From NCBI RefSeq assembly GCF_018987265.1, contig NZ_CP076853.1:3058501-3122500 (forward strand): a DNA stretch of 64,000 bases. The letters are read 5' to 3'. The notes under the pieces were generated by a model. It was not told the DNA's origin, did not search any database, and was given only the letters and a program-made list of their open reading frames with translations. The position numbers and the translations under genes are program-made. This stretch comes from Rhizobium sp. WYJ-E13 (GTDB taxonomy: Bacteria > Pseudomonadota > Alphaproteobacteria > Rhizobiales > Rhizobiaceae). Shown here in pieces: positions 46,862 to 55,554 of this stretch (position 1 is the stretch's first letter; each line of letters begins with the position of its first letter).

Positions 46862-48046
46862 ATGAAATCCACAGGCTTGAAGCCAGAGGACGTTCCGGCG
46901 CTGATGGACGGTTTGCTCAGGGCAAATGATGCCCAGGCCGGTCGTTTTGATGCCTATCTGCCGTCTCCCTGCATTCAGAACCACGCCGCCAACCTGGCGT
47001 TTCTTGCCGACGGCACCCTGACCTGCGTCTGGTTCGGCGGCACGATGGAAGGCATGGGCGACATCTCAATTTACATGTCACGGTTGGCCCCTGGTTCTAA
47101 CCGCTGGTCCGAACCGGAAAAAATGACTGACGATCCGGCGAAATCCGAACAGAATCCCCTGATTTTCAGCGCTCCTGATGGGTACGTCTGGCTGATTTAT
47201 ACCTCGCAGACATCCGGCGATCAGGACGGCGCAGTTGTCAAATGCCGCATCTCCGAAGATGGCGGCAGGAGCTTTGCACCGCCCACCATCCTCTGCGACG
47301 TGCCCGGCACATTCGTGCGCCAGCAGATTGTCGTCAATGGGAGAGGTGATTGGCTGCTTCCCATCTTCCGCTGCATCAGTTTGCCTGGGCAGCGCTGGAG
47401 CGGCGACGCCGACACGGCGGGCGTGCTGATCTCCCGCGACCGCGGAAAAAGATGGCAGATGAAAGAGATAGAAGGCAGCCTGGGCGCGGTGCACATGAAT
47501 ATCGTGCCGCTCGACGGCGACAGGATGATCGCCTTTTTCCGTGATCGTTATTCCGAGAATATCCGCGCCTCTGTGTCATCGGACCAAGGCGAAACCTGGA
47601 GCGCACCGGGACCGACCAATCTGCCCAACAACAATTCCTCGATCCAGGCAGCTGGCCTTAAGGATCAGAGGGTTGCGATGGTTTACAACCACAGCAACGC
47701 CGCTTCCTCCGACGCCCGGCGTCAGTCCCTCTATGACGAGATTGAAAGCGACAAGGCTCCTGCCGTCGAAACGACCGATATGCCGACCAGAAAAGCGGTC
47801 TGGGGTGTTCCGCGCGCACCGTTGAGCCTCGCAGTTTCCGCCGATCAAGGCGGTCATTTCGAGCGTAAATTCGACCTTGACACAGGCGACGGCTATTGCC
47901 TGAGCAACAATTCGAGGGACATGCTCAATCGCGAGTTCTCCTATCCCTCAATCACCCAGGGACCGGACGGTGCGCTTCATGTGGCCTATACCTATTACCG
48001 GCGCGCCATCAAATATGTACGTCTTCCTTTGGAATCAATCGCTTAA
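46862..48046 (+). CDS. BNR-repeat sialidase-like beta-propeller protein
   Basis: A 394-residue protein without signal peptide, so cytoplasmic. It has the BNR_2/sialidase-like propeller: LAFLADGTLTCVWFGGTMEGMGDISIYMSRL, Asp-box-like repeats (SEDGGRSFAPP, SRDRGKRWQM, SSDQGETWSAPG, SADQGGHFER) and RAPLSLAVSADQ near the end. The FGGTMEG motif is typical of a bacterial group annotated as exo-alpha-sialidases but probably acting on other acidic sugars. It lies 12 nt after the lyase gene with a strong terminator behind. With a cytoplasmic location it should act on imported material. Confidence 0.72.
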   Translation: MKSTGLKPEDVPALMDGLLRANDAQAGRFDAYLPSPCIQNHAANLAFLADGTLTCVWFGGTMEGMGDISIYMSRLAPGSNRWSEPEKMTDDPAKSEQNPLIFSAPDGYVWLIYTSQTSGDQDGAVVKCRISEDGGRSFAPPTILCDVPGTFVRQQIVVNGRGDWLLPIFRCISLPGQRWSGDADTAGVLISRDRGKRWQMKEIEGSLGAVHMNIVPLDGDRMIAFFRDRYSENIRASVSSDQGETWSAPGPTNLPNNNSSIQAAGLKDQRVAMVYNHSNAASSDARRQSLYDEIESDKAPAVETTDMPTRKAVWGVPRAPLSLAVSADQGGHFERKFDLDTGDGYCLSNNSRDMLNREFSYPSITQGPDGALHVAYTYYRRAIKYVRLPLESIA

Positions 48047-48071
48047 CGACCGACGGGATCACAAGCAGCGC

Positions 48072-48127
48072 ATGGGAGGGCCAATCGGCGAAGGCAGTTG
48101 GCCCTCCCATCTGAATTCTTATTTTTA
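48072..48127 (+). terminator. strong rho-independent terminator after the sialidase-like gene
   Basis: A perfect 13-bp stem ATGGGAGGGCCAA (48072-48084) pairs with 48098-48110 across a 13-nt loop. It is followed by CTGAATTCTTATTTTT. It closes the lyase-sialidase unit 25 bp past the stop. Confidence 0.85.
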
Positions 48128-48183
48128 CAAATGCACGACAATCCCTTTACAAGTCCTGCCACCCTTTCCGCCAATCACCAATA

Positions 48184-48229
48184 CTCAAAATTATATGTTT
48201 AATTTCAATATATTGAACATAATTTTGAG
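48184..48229. promoter_or_regulatory. nested AT-rich palindromes upstream of the alcohol dehydrogenase gene
   Basis: An outer inverted repeat, CTCAAAATTAT (48184-48194) and its complement (48219-48229), encloses a perfect 14-bp palindrome TTCAATATATTGAA (48204-48217). It lies about 140 bp before the dehydrogenase ATG in a 323-bp gap with no gene. A dimeric regulator, perhaps the GntR protein, is a reasonable reader. Confidence 0.55.
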
Positions 48230-48369
48230 CACTACACGTGGCACGTTCACTACCAAACTGAGCTGCCAAACAAGAAAAATCTTCATTCATTCTTGCCAAA
48301 AACCACCGGACGGGATAACAAATTTACATCATTGACGACCCAGTCCGTCGCGCATCAGGAGGGCCACCT

Positions 48370-49503
48370 ATGGTCAGTTTGGATTCACCTATTGCCGTTG
48401 TCCGGCCCCACCTGATCGAATTCGGCCTGGAGGCCGCGGGAAAGCTCGGCGCCTGGGCCGCAAACAAGGGCTATTCCCGAACACTGGTCATTTCGGATGC
48501 ATTCAACGCGACACGCATCGATCTGTTGCAGCTGAAGGGTAACGTTTCGGTCTTCTCGGACGTGACGCCTGAGCCGGATATCGCTAATCTCGACAAGGTG
48601 CTCGCGGCAGCAGAAACCGCACAGGCAGACCTTATCGTCGGCTTCGGTGGTGGCAGCGCCATGGATCTTGCCAAGCTGGCTGCCGTGCTCGCCGGCTCGT
48701 CGCAGAGCCTTCGCGATGTTGTCGGCCCCAATAAGGTTCAGGGGCCGCGAAAGGTAGCGCTTGCGCAGGTGCCGACAACATCGGGCACGGGCAGCGAGGC
48801 CGGTATCCGCGCGCTGGTCACCGATCCCGAGACCAAGGCGAAGCTTGCTGTCGAAAGCCTTCACATGCTCGCCGATATCGCCGTGATAGATCCTTCCCTG
48901 ACTTTCTCCGTCCCGGCCCGCACCACCGCTGCAACCGGTGTCGATGCCATGGCACATTGTGTCGAGGCCTTCACCAATCGCAAGGCGCACCCGATGATCG
49001 ACATCTACGCCATCGAAGGAACGCGGCTTGTCGGCAAATATCTCGCAAGAGCCGTGCGCGACGGCTCGGATGCCGAAGCACGTGCCGGTCTTTCGCTGGC
49101 CTCGCTCTATGGTGGTTTTTGCCTCGGCCCGGTCAATACGGCTGGCGGCCATGCGCTCGCCTATCCGCTCGGCACCCGCTGGCATGTAGCCCATGGCGCG
49201 GCGAACGCATTGATCTTCCCGCATGTTCTCGCTTTCAATACGCCAGCCGTGCCGGGAAAGACGAAAGCGGTGATGGAAGCGCTCGGCTATGACACATCCG
49301 ACACCGTCGAATCGGTCTTTGATGCGGCCTATGCTTTCTGCGCCGAACTTGGCATCGAGATGACACTTTCCGGCCTCGGCGTGCCTGAAAATGATCTGGA
49401 TGCCATGGCCGACGACGCCTTCGCCATCCGCAGGCTCCTGGATAACAATCCGCGCGACTTGACGCGCACTGATATACGCTCGATCTACGAGGCGGCCTAT
49501 TGA
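48370..49503 (+). CDS. iron-containing alcohol dehydrogenase family protein
   Basis: A 377-residue group III dehydrogenase after AGGAGG. It has the NAD-binding GFGGGSAMDLAK (about 94-105), PTTSGTGSEA, and metal ligands in TGVDAMAHCVEAF, GGHALAYPLG and HGAANALIFPHVL (Asp/His/His/His pattern). Relatives oxidise hydroxy acids, maleylacetate or polyols. Its place between the sialidase-like gene and PdxA2 suggests oxidation of a sugar acid or reduction of an aldehyde produced by the lyase. It has its own promoter region behind a terminator, and the PdxA2 gene follows by 27 bp. Confidence 0.85.
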   Translation: MVSLDSPIAVVRPHLIEFGLEAAGKLGAWAANKGYSRTLVISDAFNATRIDLLQLKGNVSVFSDVTPEPDIANLDKVLAAAETAQADLIVGFGGGSAMDLAKLAAVLAGSSQSLRDVVGPNKVQGPRKVALAQVPTTSGTGSEAGIRALVTDPETKAKLAVESLHMLADIAVIDPSLTFSVPARTTAATGVDAMAHCVEAFTNRKAHPMIDIYAIEGTRLVGKYLARAVRDGSDAEARAGLSLASLYGGFCLGPVNTAGGHALAYPLGTRWHVAHGAANALIFPHVLAFNTPAVPGKTKAVMEALGYDTSDTVESVFDAAYAFCAELGIEMTLSGLGVPENDLDAMADDAFAIRRLLDNNPRDLTRTDIRSIYEAAY

Positions 49504-49530
49504 GGCAGGGCTTTCAAGAGGAATTGACTG

Positions 49531-50523
49531 ATGGACAGAAATGCAAAAGTCGCAGTAACCCTCGGCGATCCCGCCGGCGTAGGCCCTGAAGTGATCGTCA
49601 AGGCGCTGGCTGCATTGCCGGTTGCCGAACGTCGCGACTTCGTCATCGTTGGCAATACGGAGGCTCTGGAACGGGCCGTACGCGCAACCAATATCAGCCT
49701 CAGCTTCGGCCCTTCCGCCTCCGAGGATGGAAACAACATCGCCGTGGATGAGGTCGCGCTGGACGCTCCCCTCCCCGAGATTGGCAAGGTCAACCCAGTC
49801 GCTGGCGATGCATCCGTCCGTTACATCGCTCGCGCCGTTGATCTCGCCATGTCGCAGGAAGCCGACGTCATCGTCACGGCGCCGATCAACAAGGAAGCCA
49901 TGAACCTCGCCGGCCACCATTACGATGGTCATACCGGCCTGCTGGCGCATCTGACCGGCTCCAAGAGCTCCTTCATGCTCCTCGCCTCCGAGCGTCTGAA
50001 CACCATCCATGTCTCGACCCACATCTCGCTGAAGGGCGCGATAGAACGAGCCAAGACTGAACGTGTGCTGGCAACGATCGAAGCCGGCCACAATCACTTC
50101 ATGCGCCTCGGCAAGAAGGCCCGCATTGCCGTTGCCGGTCTCAACCCCCATTGCGGCGAGAACGGCCTTTTCGGAACAGAAGACACGGAATTCCTCGCAC
50201 CCGCCGTCGAGCTCGCACAGGCCAAAGGCATCGACGTGGTCGGCCCGATTTCCGCCGACACGGTCTTCGCCCGCGCCTATAATGGCGCTTTCGATCTAGT
50301 GATCGCGCAATATCACGATCAGGGCCACATCCCGATCAAGCTCGTCGCCTTCGAAACCGCCGTCAATGTCTCCCTCGGCCTGCCGATCGACCGAGTCTCC
50401 GTCGACCATGGCACCGCCTTCGACATCGCCGGAACCGGCAAGGCCAACCACGTCAACATGCTCTCGGCGATCGCCTATGCGCGGTTGATGGCGAGATCGC
50501 CGCGCCGAAGAGGCTCTGCATAA
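49531..50523 (+). CDS. pdxA2: PdxA2-like 4-phospho-threonate dehydrogenase
   Basis: A 330-residue PdxA-family enzyme: [17 protein letters not shown] at the start, [29 protein letters not shown], the metal-binding His residues in [11 protein letters not shown] and [11 protein letters not shown], and [14 protein letters not shown]. PdxA makes pyridoxine precursors. Paralogues called PdxA2 instead oxidise 4-phospho-D-threonate or D-erythronate, giving dihydroxyacetone phosphate and CO2. The DUF1537 kinase in the same island makes the catabolic assignment more likely than vitamin B6 synthesis. No other pdx genes are near. Confidence 0.85.
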   Translation: MDRNAKVAVTLGDPAGVGPEVIVKALAALPVAERRDFVIVGNTEALERAVRATNISLSFGPSASEDGNNIAVDEVALDAPLPEIGKVNPVAGDASVRYIARAVDLAMSQEADVIVTAPINKEAMNLAGHHYDGHTGLLAHLTGSKSSFMLLASERLNTIHVSTHISLKGAIERAKTERVLATIEAGHNHFMRLGKKARIAVAGLNPHCGENGLFGTEDTEFLAPAVELAQAKGIDVVGPISADTVFARAYNGAFDLVIAQYHDQGHIPIKLVAFETAVNVSLGLPIDRVSVDHGTAFDIAGTGKANHVNMLSAIAYARLMARSPRRRGSA

Positions 50524-50561
50524 CGAAGATCTCGGTCATGTTCCGTCCCGGGGCTCTGGCG

Positions 50562-51251
50562 TTATCGTTGAAAACTGCGCGTGCCGGTCGCCGTACCACC
50601 GCGCGGACCTGTTCTCGTCACGCTGCACGAATGCGTGTTGGCGCTGCAGTTGCGGACGCGTGAGGCACTGTTGCCGTACGGCCCAACGGTCTCCCTCGTA
50701 GCCGTGCATTCCCCGCCGCCGCACGTCCGCGTATGGTTCGTGGAGCCTCCATAGACACCTGTCGCTGAACGCGTCGCGGTGCAACTTCCGCCGGCGCAAT
50801 TGACAGATCGGTCATAGGAGGTGACGCGTCGCGGAGGAGCGACGGGATAGGCCGGATAGGGGCGATAATAACGTGCCCAGCTTCCATACCATGGATAGGC
50901 AGCATAGTAGTTGTCCCAGTAAACCTTGTTAAAGGCGATGATCGTCACGCTGACGGAAGGCGCCACTGCGGATGTAAGCACCACCGGTCCGCCTTTGTAG
51001 ACGACCTGGATATAGTTGGCCGCCACCCAGCCACGATAGTTGGCAAAGCTTATGTCGCACCAGGTATAGCCGGTCAGGCATCCGTGGGTGACAATCCGGG
51101 CGCTGCCCGGAACAACGGTCACAACCGGATATCCGGTCGAAGGACCAGCTCTCAGGTTGACGTTTCCCGTCGCAACCGCGACCGTGGCCGCAGCGGCGAT
51201 GGATGAAGCGCCGGCAAAAATGGCCAGCGCCAGCAACAATTTCTTCAGCAT
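50562..51251 (-). CDS. exported SH3b-domain protein with cysteine-pair repeats
   Basis: A 229-residue protein starting after AGGAG. Signal peptide LLLALAIFAGASSIAAA; then an SH3b domain (ATGNVNLRAGPSTGYPVVTVVPGSARI, WCDISFANYRGWVAANYI). A Tyr/Pro-rich linker (YYAAYPWYGSWARYYRPYPAYPVAPP) follows. The C-terminal 85 residues hold about three imperfect repeats of roughly 26 residues, each with two nearby cysteines: NCAGGSCTATR, TCGGGECTATR, NCSANTHSCSVTR. These could form disulfide loops in the periplasm. SH3b domains often bind peptidoglycan. It stands alone between convergent neighbours. Confidence 0.8.
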   Translation of the reverse strand: MLKKLLLALAIFAGASSIAAAATVAVATGNVNLRAGPSTGYPVVTVVPGSARIVTHGCLTGYTWCDISFANYRGWVAANYIQVVYKGGPVVLTSAVAPSVSVTIIAFNKVYWDNYYAAYPWYGSWARYYRPYPAYPVAPPRRVTSYDRSVNCAGGSCTATRSATGVYGGSTNHTRTCGGGECTATRETVGPYGNSASRVRNCSANTHSCSVTRTGPRGGTATGTRSFQR

Positions 51252-51341
51252 CGGGTTCTCCTGTCGTGTTGCAACGCCGGCTGGCGAAGCGGGAATAAGG
51301 AGAAGATCGGTCTCGAAGTTAGCTGCGGTCTTTCACCGGCG

Positions 51342-52085
51342 TTACGTTTTGTTGCGATTTGTATCAGCCGCGGCGCTCTCACCCGGCCGGGTGGCGTTTT
51401 CGGCGACAATCCGGCCATCCCTGAGTTCGATCGTCCGGTCGAAGAGGTCCTGCACACGCGGATCGTGGGTGACAACCGCTACGCCTGCCTGTCTCGTATC
51501 GGCAATCTGCCGAAACAGAGAGATCACCTGCCGTCCGCGCGCACTGTCGAGCGCCGCCGTCGGCTCGTCGGCGAGAATGAGAGCAGGATCGTTTGCCAGC
51601 GCCCGGGCGACGGCCACGCGTTGCTGTTCGCCTCCCGACAACAGAGCCGGAAGATTGTCGACGCGATGCGCGAGATCGACATTGCCAAGCAGCTGCGAAG
51701 CATAATCGCGCGCCGCGCGCGCCGGCACATCGTCTATCTCGAGCGCGAGCGCCACGTTTTCGACCGCCGACAGAAACGGAATGAGATTGGCCTTCTGGAA
51801 AATGAAACCGATGTTGGTGCGTCTGAAGTCACGGAGGCCGTCGAGGTCGGCATCGGGTTGGGAAACGAGCCGGTCGCGAATATAGATTTCGCCGGTCGTG
51901 GGCGGCTCCAAAAGGCCGGCGATCAGCAACAGCGTACTTTTACCGGACCCGCTGGGTCCCAGAATGCCAACGACTTCGCCCGGATGGATATCGAAAGAGA
52001 CGCCGTCGAGGGCGCGCACCACTGTCTCACCGCTGCGGTAGTGGCGGCACGCGTTGCGGACGCATAGGATCGGCATGGCGTTCAT
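51342..52085 (-). CDS. ABC transporter ATP-binding protein (MacB/LolD-like)
   Basis: The ATG at 52085 overlaps the permease stop as ATGA; 247 residues. Walker A GPSGSGKST (about 43-51), signature LLSGGEQQRVAVARAL, Walker B LILADEPTAALD and H-loop VVTHDPRV are intact. The sequence type is that of MacB/LolD/DevA ATPases, which drive FtsX-like permeases. It is the last gene of the three-gene efflux operon with the permease and a membrane fusion protein. The tail after 230 is hydrophilic and not conserved. Confidence 0.88.
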   Translation of the reverse strand: MNAMPILCVRNACRHYRSGETVVRALDGVSFDIHPGEVVGILGPSGSGKSTLLLIAGLLEPPTTGEIYIRDRLVSQPDADLDGLRDFRRTNIGFIFQKANLIPFLSAVENVALALEIDDVPARAARDYASQLLGNVDLAHRVDNLPALLSGGEQQRVAVARALANDPALILADEPTAALDSARGRQVISLFRQIADTRQAGVAVVTHDPRVQDLFDRTIELRDGRIVAENATRPGESAAADTNRNKT

Positions 52086-53239
52086 GACAGGATTTCCTGC
52101 GCCCGGACCTTGAGAGCCCTCGAAATGCCAAACAGGCTGGCAAAGCCGCAAATCGCGGCCATGGTGAGCGCAAGCACGCCGATATCGGCGGGATCGATCA
52201 CTACCCTGCGTGGAAAGCAGGGAAAGATTAAATGGGACAGGACAAGTCCGAAAAGCAGGCCACCTGCCCCGATCAGATAGGACTGTTCGGCAATCATCCT
52301 GATAATGACGCCATTGCGTGCGCCAATCAGCTTCAGCATGGCGATCTGATGGCGCTTTTCCATGGTCAGCATGTAGATGATAAGCGAAACGACGATGGCC
52401 ATCACCAGCATAAGGACCGCGGTGAAGGCGAGGATTTGCACTCTCAGCCGCCAAAGCCTCTGGTTAAGAAGCAGGTTTTCCTGATCGGCCTTGCTCAGAA
52501 CGTTTGCGTCTCCCCAGGCCATGATCGCCGCGCGGACGGCCTTCTCGTCAGCAGCCTGCTCGAGCGTTATCAGCGTTGCGGCAATCTTGCTATCCTGTTG
52601 CACCGAGCTATCGCTTGTGCTTTGGCCGGCGCCTGGTTCCTTTCGGGCAAGCAGCACCTCTTCGCTTGTCCGTCGCTGGGCGATCGCCATGGCATCGTTC
52701 ACTGAAACGAAGAGCAGTCCATCGCCACTCATGTCGACCATCCCTCGCGTCAGGCCAACGATGGTATAATCGTCCTGCCCCAGCCGAACGCGGTCGCCGA
52801 GACCGAACCCGATGCTTGCGTCTGCAATAGCCTCGAAGTGGCCGTTTTCCAGATATCGACCTGCTGTCAACGGCACCCATTCCCCCCGGTCCTTCGGATA
52901 GTCGACCCCCGTGATGGAGGCGCGCAGCTGCCGATCGCGAAAGGCGAATTGTTGGCTGATCTGCACGAAACGGCGGACATCGGCCACGCCGGCAATGCCC
53001 TCCACCCGGTGATCCATATCGGAGGATATCGCCGAGCTTTCCGAAAAGGGGCCGGAACGCCCGCCTTGCACCACCCACAGATCCGCGCCGATCCGGTCGA
53101 TAATCAACAGAGCATCCTCGACGATACCCCGATAGAGGCCGATCATGCCGATCGACGCGGTTACCAGAAAAGCCACGCCGGCCGCGGTCATCAAGAACCG
53201 GCCCAGATTGTGGCGAATGTCCTTGAGGCCGAGATTCAT
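52082..53239 (-). CDS. FtsX-like ABC permease of a MacAB/DevBCA-type exporter
   Basis: A 385-residue protein with one N-terminal helix (RFLMTAAGVAFLVTASIGMIGLY), a periplasmic domain of about 230 residues and three C-terminal helices (about 270-375). This four-helix layout, and the motif MEKRHQIAMLKLIGAR before the second helix, is that of the FtsX/MacB permease fold, here split from its ATPase as in DevC. Such exporters push molecules from the periplasm through an outer-membrane channel. It overlaps the fusion-protein gene and the ATPase gene by 4 nt each. Confidence 0.88.
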   Translation of the reverse strand: MNLGLKDIRHNLGRFLMTAAGVAFLVTASIGMIGLYRGIVEDALLIIDRIGADLWVVQGGRSGPFSESSAISSDMDHRVEGIAGVADVRRFVQISQQFAFRDRQLRASITGVDYPKDRGEWVPLTAGRYLENGHFEAIADASIGFGLGDRVRLGQDDYTIVGLTRGMVDMSGDGLLFVSVNDAMAIAQRRTSEEVLLARKEPGAGQSTSDSSVQQDSKIAATLITLEQAADEKAVRAAIMAWGDANVLSKADQENLLLNQRLWRLRVQILAFTAVLMLVMAIVVSLIIYMLTMEKRHQIAMLKLIGARNGVIIRMIAEQSYLIGAGGLLFGLVLSHLIFPCFPRRVVIDPADIGVLALTMAAICGFASLFGISRALKVRAQEILS

Positions 53240-54558
53240 GGCCGAAACTCCGGCTCGGTGATGGGCATGAACGCGTAGACGCGCTTCGGGTCGATCACGA
53301 CAACGTCGCCCTCATTGAGACCGTTCCGCACCTCGACGCGTTTTCCACCGATTGATCCGAGTTCCACAGGCCGCCAGACAACCCGGCCTCCAACCACCGT
53401 CCAGACCCCTGGATGCCCATCCCTTCGAACAATTGAGGCACCTGGAACGGCAATGACGCCGGTCCTGCCGTCGAGGGCGATGGTCGCGCTGCCGCGCTGC
53501 CCGATCGCCCAGTTCAACGGCAACAGGTCCGGCGCGATATCGACGGTGAATTCCCGCGTTTCGGTATCGACTTCCCGCCCGATACGGCGCACCTGGCCGC
53601 TGACCGGAACCTTGTTCTGCGAATTGAACGTGATCGTTACGTCTTGTCCTCGGGATAGGGAGGTGATCGCGCTTTCGTCGAAACGGGCGGTGAGTACGAT
53701 ACTCGAAGGATCGACGACCTCCACGATCGCTGTGCCGGGCGAAACGATGTCGCCGAGATTGAGGTTGCGAGCCACCACAATTCCGTCGATCGGAGCGCGG
53801 ATCACCGACTTGTCCAATTGTGCCTGATTGACTTCCACCGTTGCAGCGGCCTCAGCTTCCTGTGCCTCGGCCTGCAGAACGAGGGATCGTGCTTTGGCGA
53901 GATCGGCTTCGGCTTGCTGGACCGCGGTTTGGGCCGATTCCAGCGCTGAACGCGTCGACGTTCCGGTGCGCTGCAACTCCTCCTGCCGGGCAAACGTCGA
54001 GCGGGCATTCGCAAGCGTGGCTTCAGCACGTCGGCCGTCGGCATGCGCCGCTTCCACGGCCTTGCGCGCAGCCTCTTGTGAGGCAAGAGAAGCGTTGAGT
54101 TGCGCTTTCAGCTCTCCGGCGTTGACTTCGGCAATGATCTCTCCCTTGCGCAGCATGTCATCGCGGTCGACATGAAGGGCGGTAATCACCCCCTGCAAAC
54201 TGGAGCTGACATTGGCCTTGATAGTCGCGTCCAATGTGCCGGGGCCTTTTATGTCCGCCTGGAAGAAGCTGCGGCCCACCGGCATCAATTCTTCGGACTT
54301 GGGCATCAGATAGCGCATCGACAGCAGAATTGTCGCCACCACGAGCATGCCGCCAACAAGTATCATCACCGTCCTACCTGGCCGCAAGGGCGCGGAAGAG
54401 GGACGGACGAGAGCGCCGGGCAGCCGATCTTCGCCAGATCGAAGGCCGATTGGCGAGACCCAGGTCAATTGCGCCGGATCGACTCTTTCTTCCATGCCGG
54501 CTTCACCCGTCCGTTGATGGGTGGCGATTTTCCCGCGCGGAGACTCTTCTACTGGCAT
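53236..54558 (-). CDS. HlyD/MacA-type membrane fusion protein
   Basis: The ATG at 54558 gives 440 residues; a second ATG at 54495 also fits and neither has a good ribosome site. A cytoplasmic stretch is followed by a helix (VMILVGGMLVVATILLSMRYL, about 65-85), a lipoyl half (NVSSSLQGVITALHVDRDDMLRKGEIIAEVN), a coiled coil rich in Ala/Glu at 150-235, the other lipoyl half (VIRAPIDGIVVARNLNLGDIVSPG) and a beta-barrel end. It links the FtsX-like permease to an outer-membrane factor not encoded here. It is first in the operon, divergent from the two-component system, which may control it. Confidence 0.85.
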   Translation of the reverse strand: MPVEESPRGKIATHQRTGEAGMEERVDPAQLTWVSPIGLRSGEDRLPGALVRPSSAPLRPGRTVMILVGGMLVVATILLSMRYLMPKSEELMPVGRSFFQADIKGPGTLDATIKANVSSSLQGVITALHVDRDDMLRKGEIIAEVNAGELKAQLNASLASQEAARKAVEAAHADGRRAEATLANARSTFARQEELQRTGTSTRSALESAQTAVQQAEADLAKARSLVLQAEAQEAEAAATVEVNQAQLDKSVIRAPIDGIVVARNLNLGDIVSPGTAIVEVVDPSSIVLTARFDESAITSLSRGQDVTITFNSQNKVPVSGQVRRIGREVDTETREFTVDIAPDLLPLNWAIGQRGSATIALDGRTGVIAVPGASIVRRDGHPGVWTVVGGRVVWRPVELGSIGGKRVEVRNGLNEGDVVVIDPKRVYAFMPITEPEFRP

Positions 54559-54835
54559 ATTGGCTGAACTTGAATGCAAGAGACTATACTCCAGACAATG
54601 TTGTACCCGACGGACGAGACGACGCTCCCTCGAAGGCGCGGGCACCATCACGGGATGCTGTCCAAGCCCGAAACCACCGCCCCCGGAACCAGGATTGCCA
54701 CCGTCGGGAAATTTCATTGCTGGGCCATCAACCGGGCTTTTCAGGTTGTTGAGATATTTTTCCGGCCGGTATCGTTTTGTACACGCGCGGGTTTTCCTAT
54801 TGATTTCACGACCACGAAATGTCCTGTTGAAGATC

Positions 54836-55552
54836 ATGGAGAAAGAGACAAAAACCATCCTGATCGTTGATGACGACCCCGAGATCCGGCGGCTGGTTGG
54901 CGATTTTCTGCATCGCGAAGGTTTCGATGTGGAGCTGGCACAGGATGGAAGGGATATGGACAAGGCGCTTGAACGCGTCAGGCCGGACCTCGTCATCCTC
55001 GATCTGATGCTTCCTGGCGAGGATGGCCTGTCGATTTGCCGGCGGCTGGCGTCGGAACGGAGGTTGCCTGTCCTCATGCTGACGGCGAAAGGGGACGAGA
55101 CAGACCGGGTGGTCGGGCTCGAGATCGGCGCCGACGACTATGTCGTCAAGCCTTTCGGGCCGAGGGAACTCCTCGCGCGTGTCAGGGCGCTGTTGCGTCG
55201 GACGGGCGCTCAACCGCTTCAGCTTGCCTCGCGCCGTTATGCCTTCGACCGTTTCGTTGCCGATCTCGACGCCCGCCAACTCCGCACCGAGGAGGGCGGT
55301 CTCGTTGCCCTGACCAGCGCCGAGTTCGACCTGCTTGCCTGTTTCGTCCTGCGCCCGCGCCGCGTGTTGTCGCGAGACCAGATACTGGACTGGACCCATG
55401 GGCGCAGCGCGGATCCTTTCGATCGCACGGTCGACATTCTTGTCTCGCGCGTTCGCAAAAAGCTGGACAGCCTGAGTCCTGGCTGCAACCTCATCAATAC
55501 CGTACGCAATGGCGGCTATCTCTTGAGCGCACCAGTTCGGCAGGTCTCATAA
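54836..55552 (+). CDS. OmpR-family response regulator
   Basis: The ATG at 54836 gives 238 residues. The receiver domain has the acidic pocket (VDDDPE, about 11-16), phospho-acceptor Asp56 in LVILDLMLPGEDG, Thr in LMLTAKG and Lys in YVVKPFGPREL. A winged-helix output domain follows: LVALTSAEFDLLACFVLRPRRVLSRDQILDWTHGRSADPFDRTVDILVSRVRKKL. It precedes its sensor kinase by 2 bp. The divergent MacAB-like exporter and the downstream Spy-like protein are likely targets, suggesting envelope or antimicrobial stress sensing. Confidence 0.9.
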   Translation: MEKETKTILIVDDDPEIRRLVGDFLHREGFDVELAQDGRDMDKALERVRPDLVILDLMLPGEDGLSICRRLASERRLPVLMLTAKGDETDRVVGLEIGADDYVVKPFGPRELLARVRALLRRTGAQPLQLASRRYAFDRFVADLDARQLRTEEGGLVALTSAEFDLLACFVLRPRRVLSRDQILDWTHGRSADPFDRTVDILVSRVRKKLDSLSPGCNLINTVRNGGYLLSAPVRQVS

Positions 55553-55554
55553 AC

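Noticed and set aside
48385..50151. A 588-codon minus-strand open frame opposite the dehydrogenase and pdxA2 genes
   Set aside because: It spans two well-supported genes and their gap on the other strand, with no family motif.
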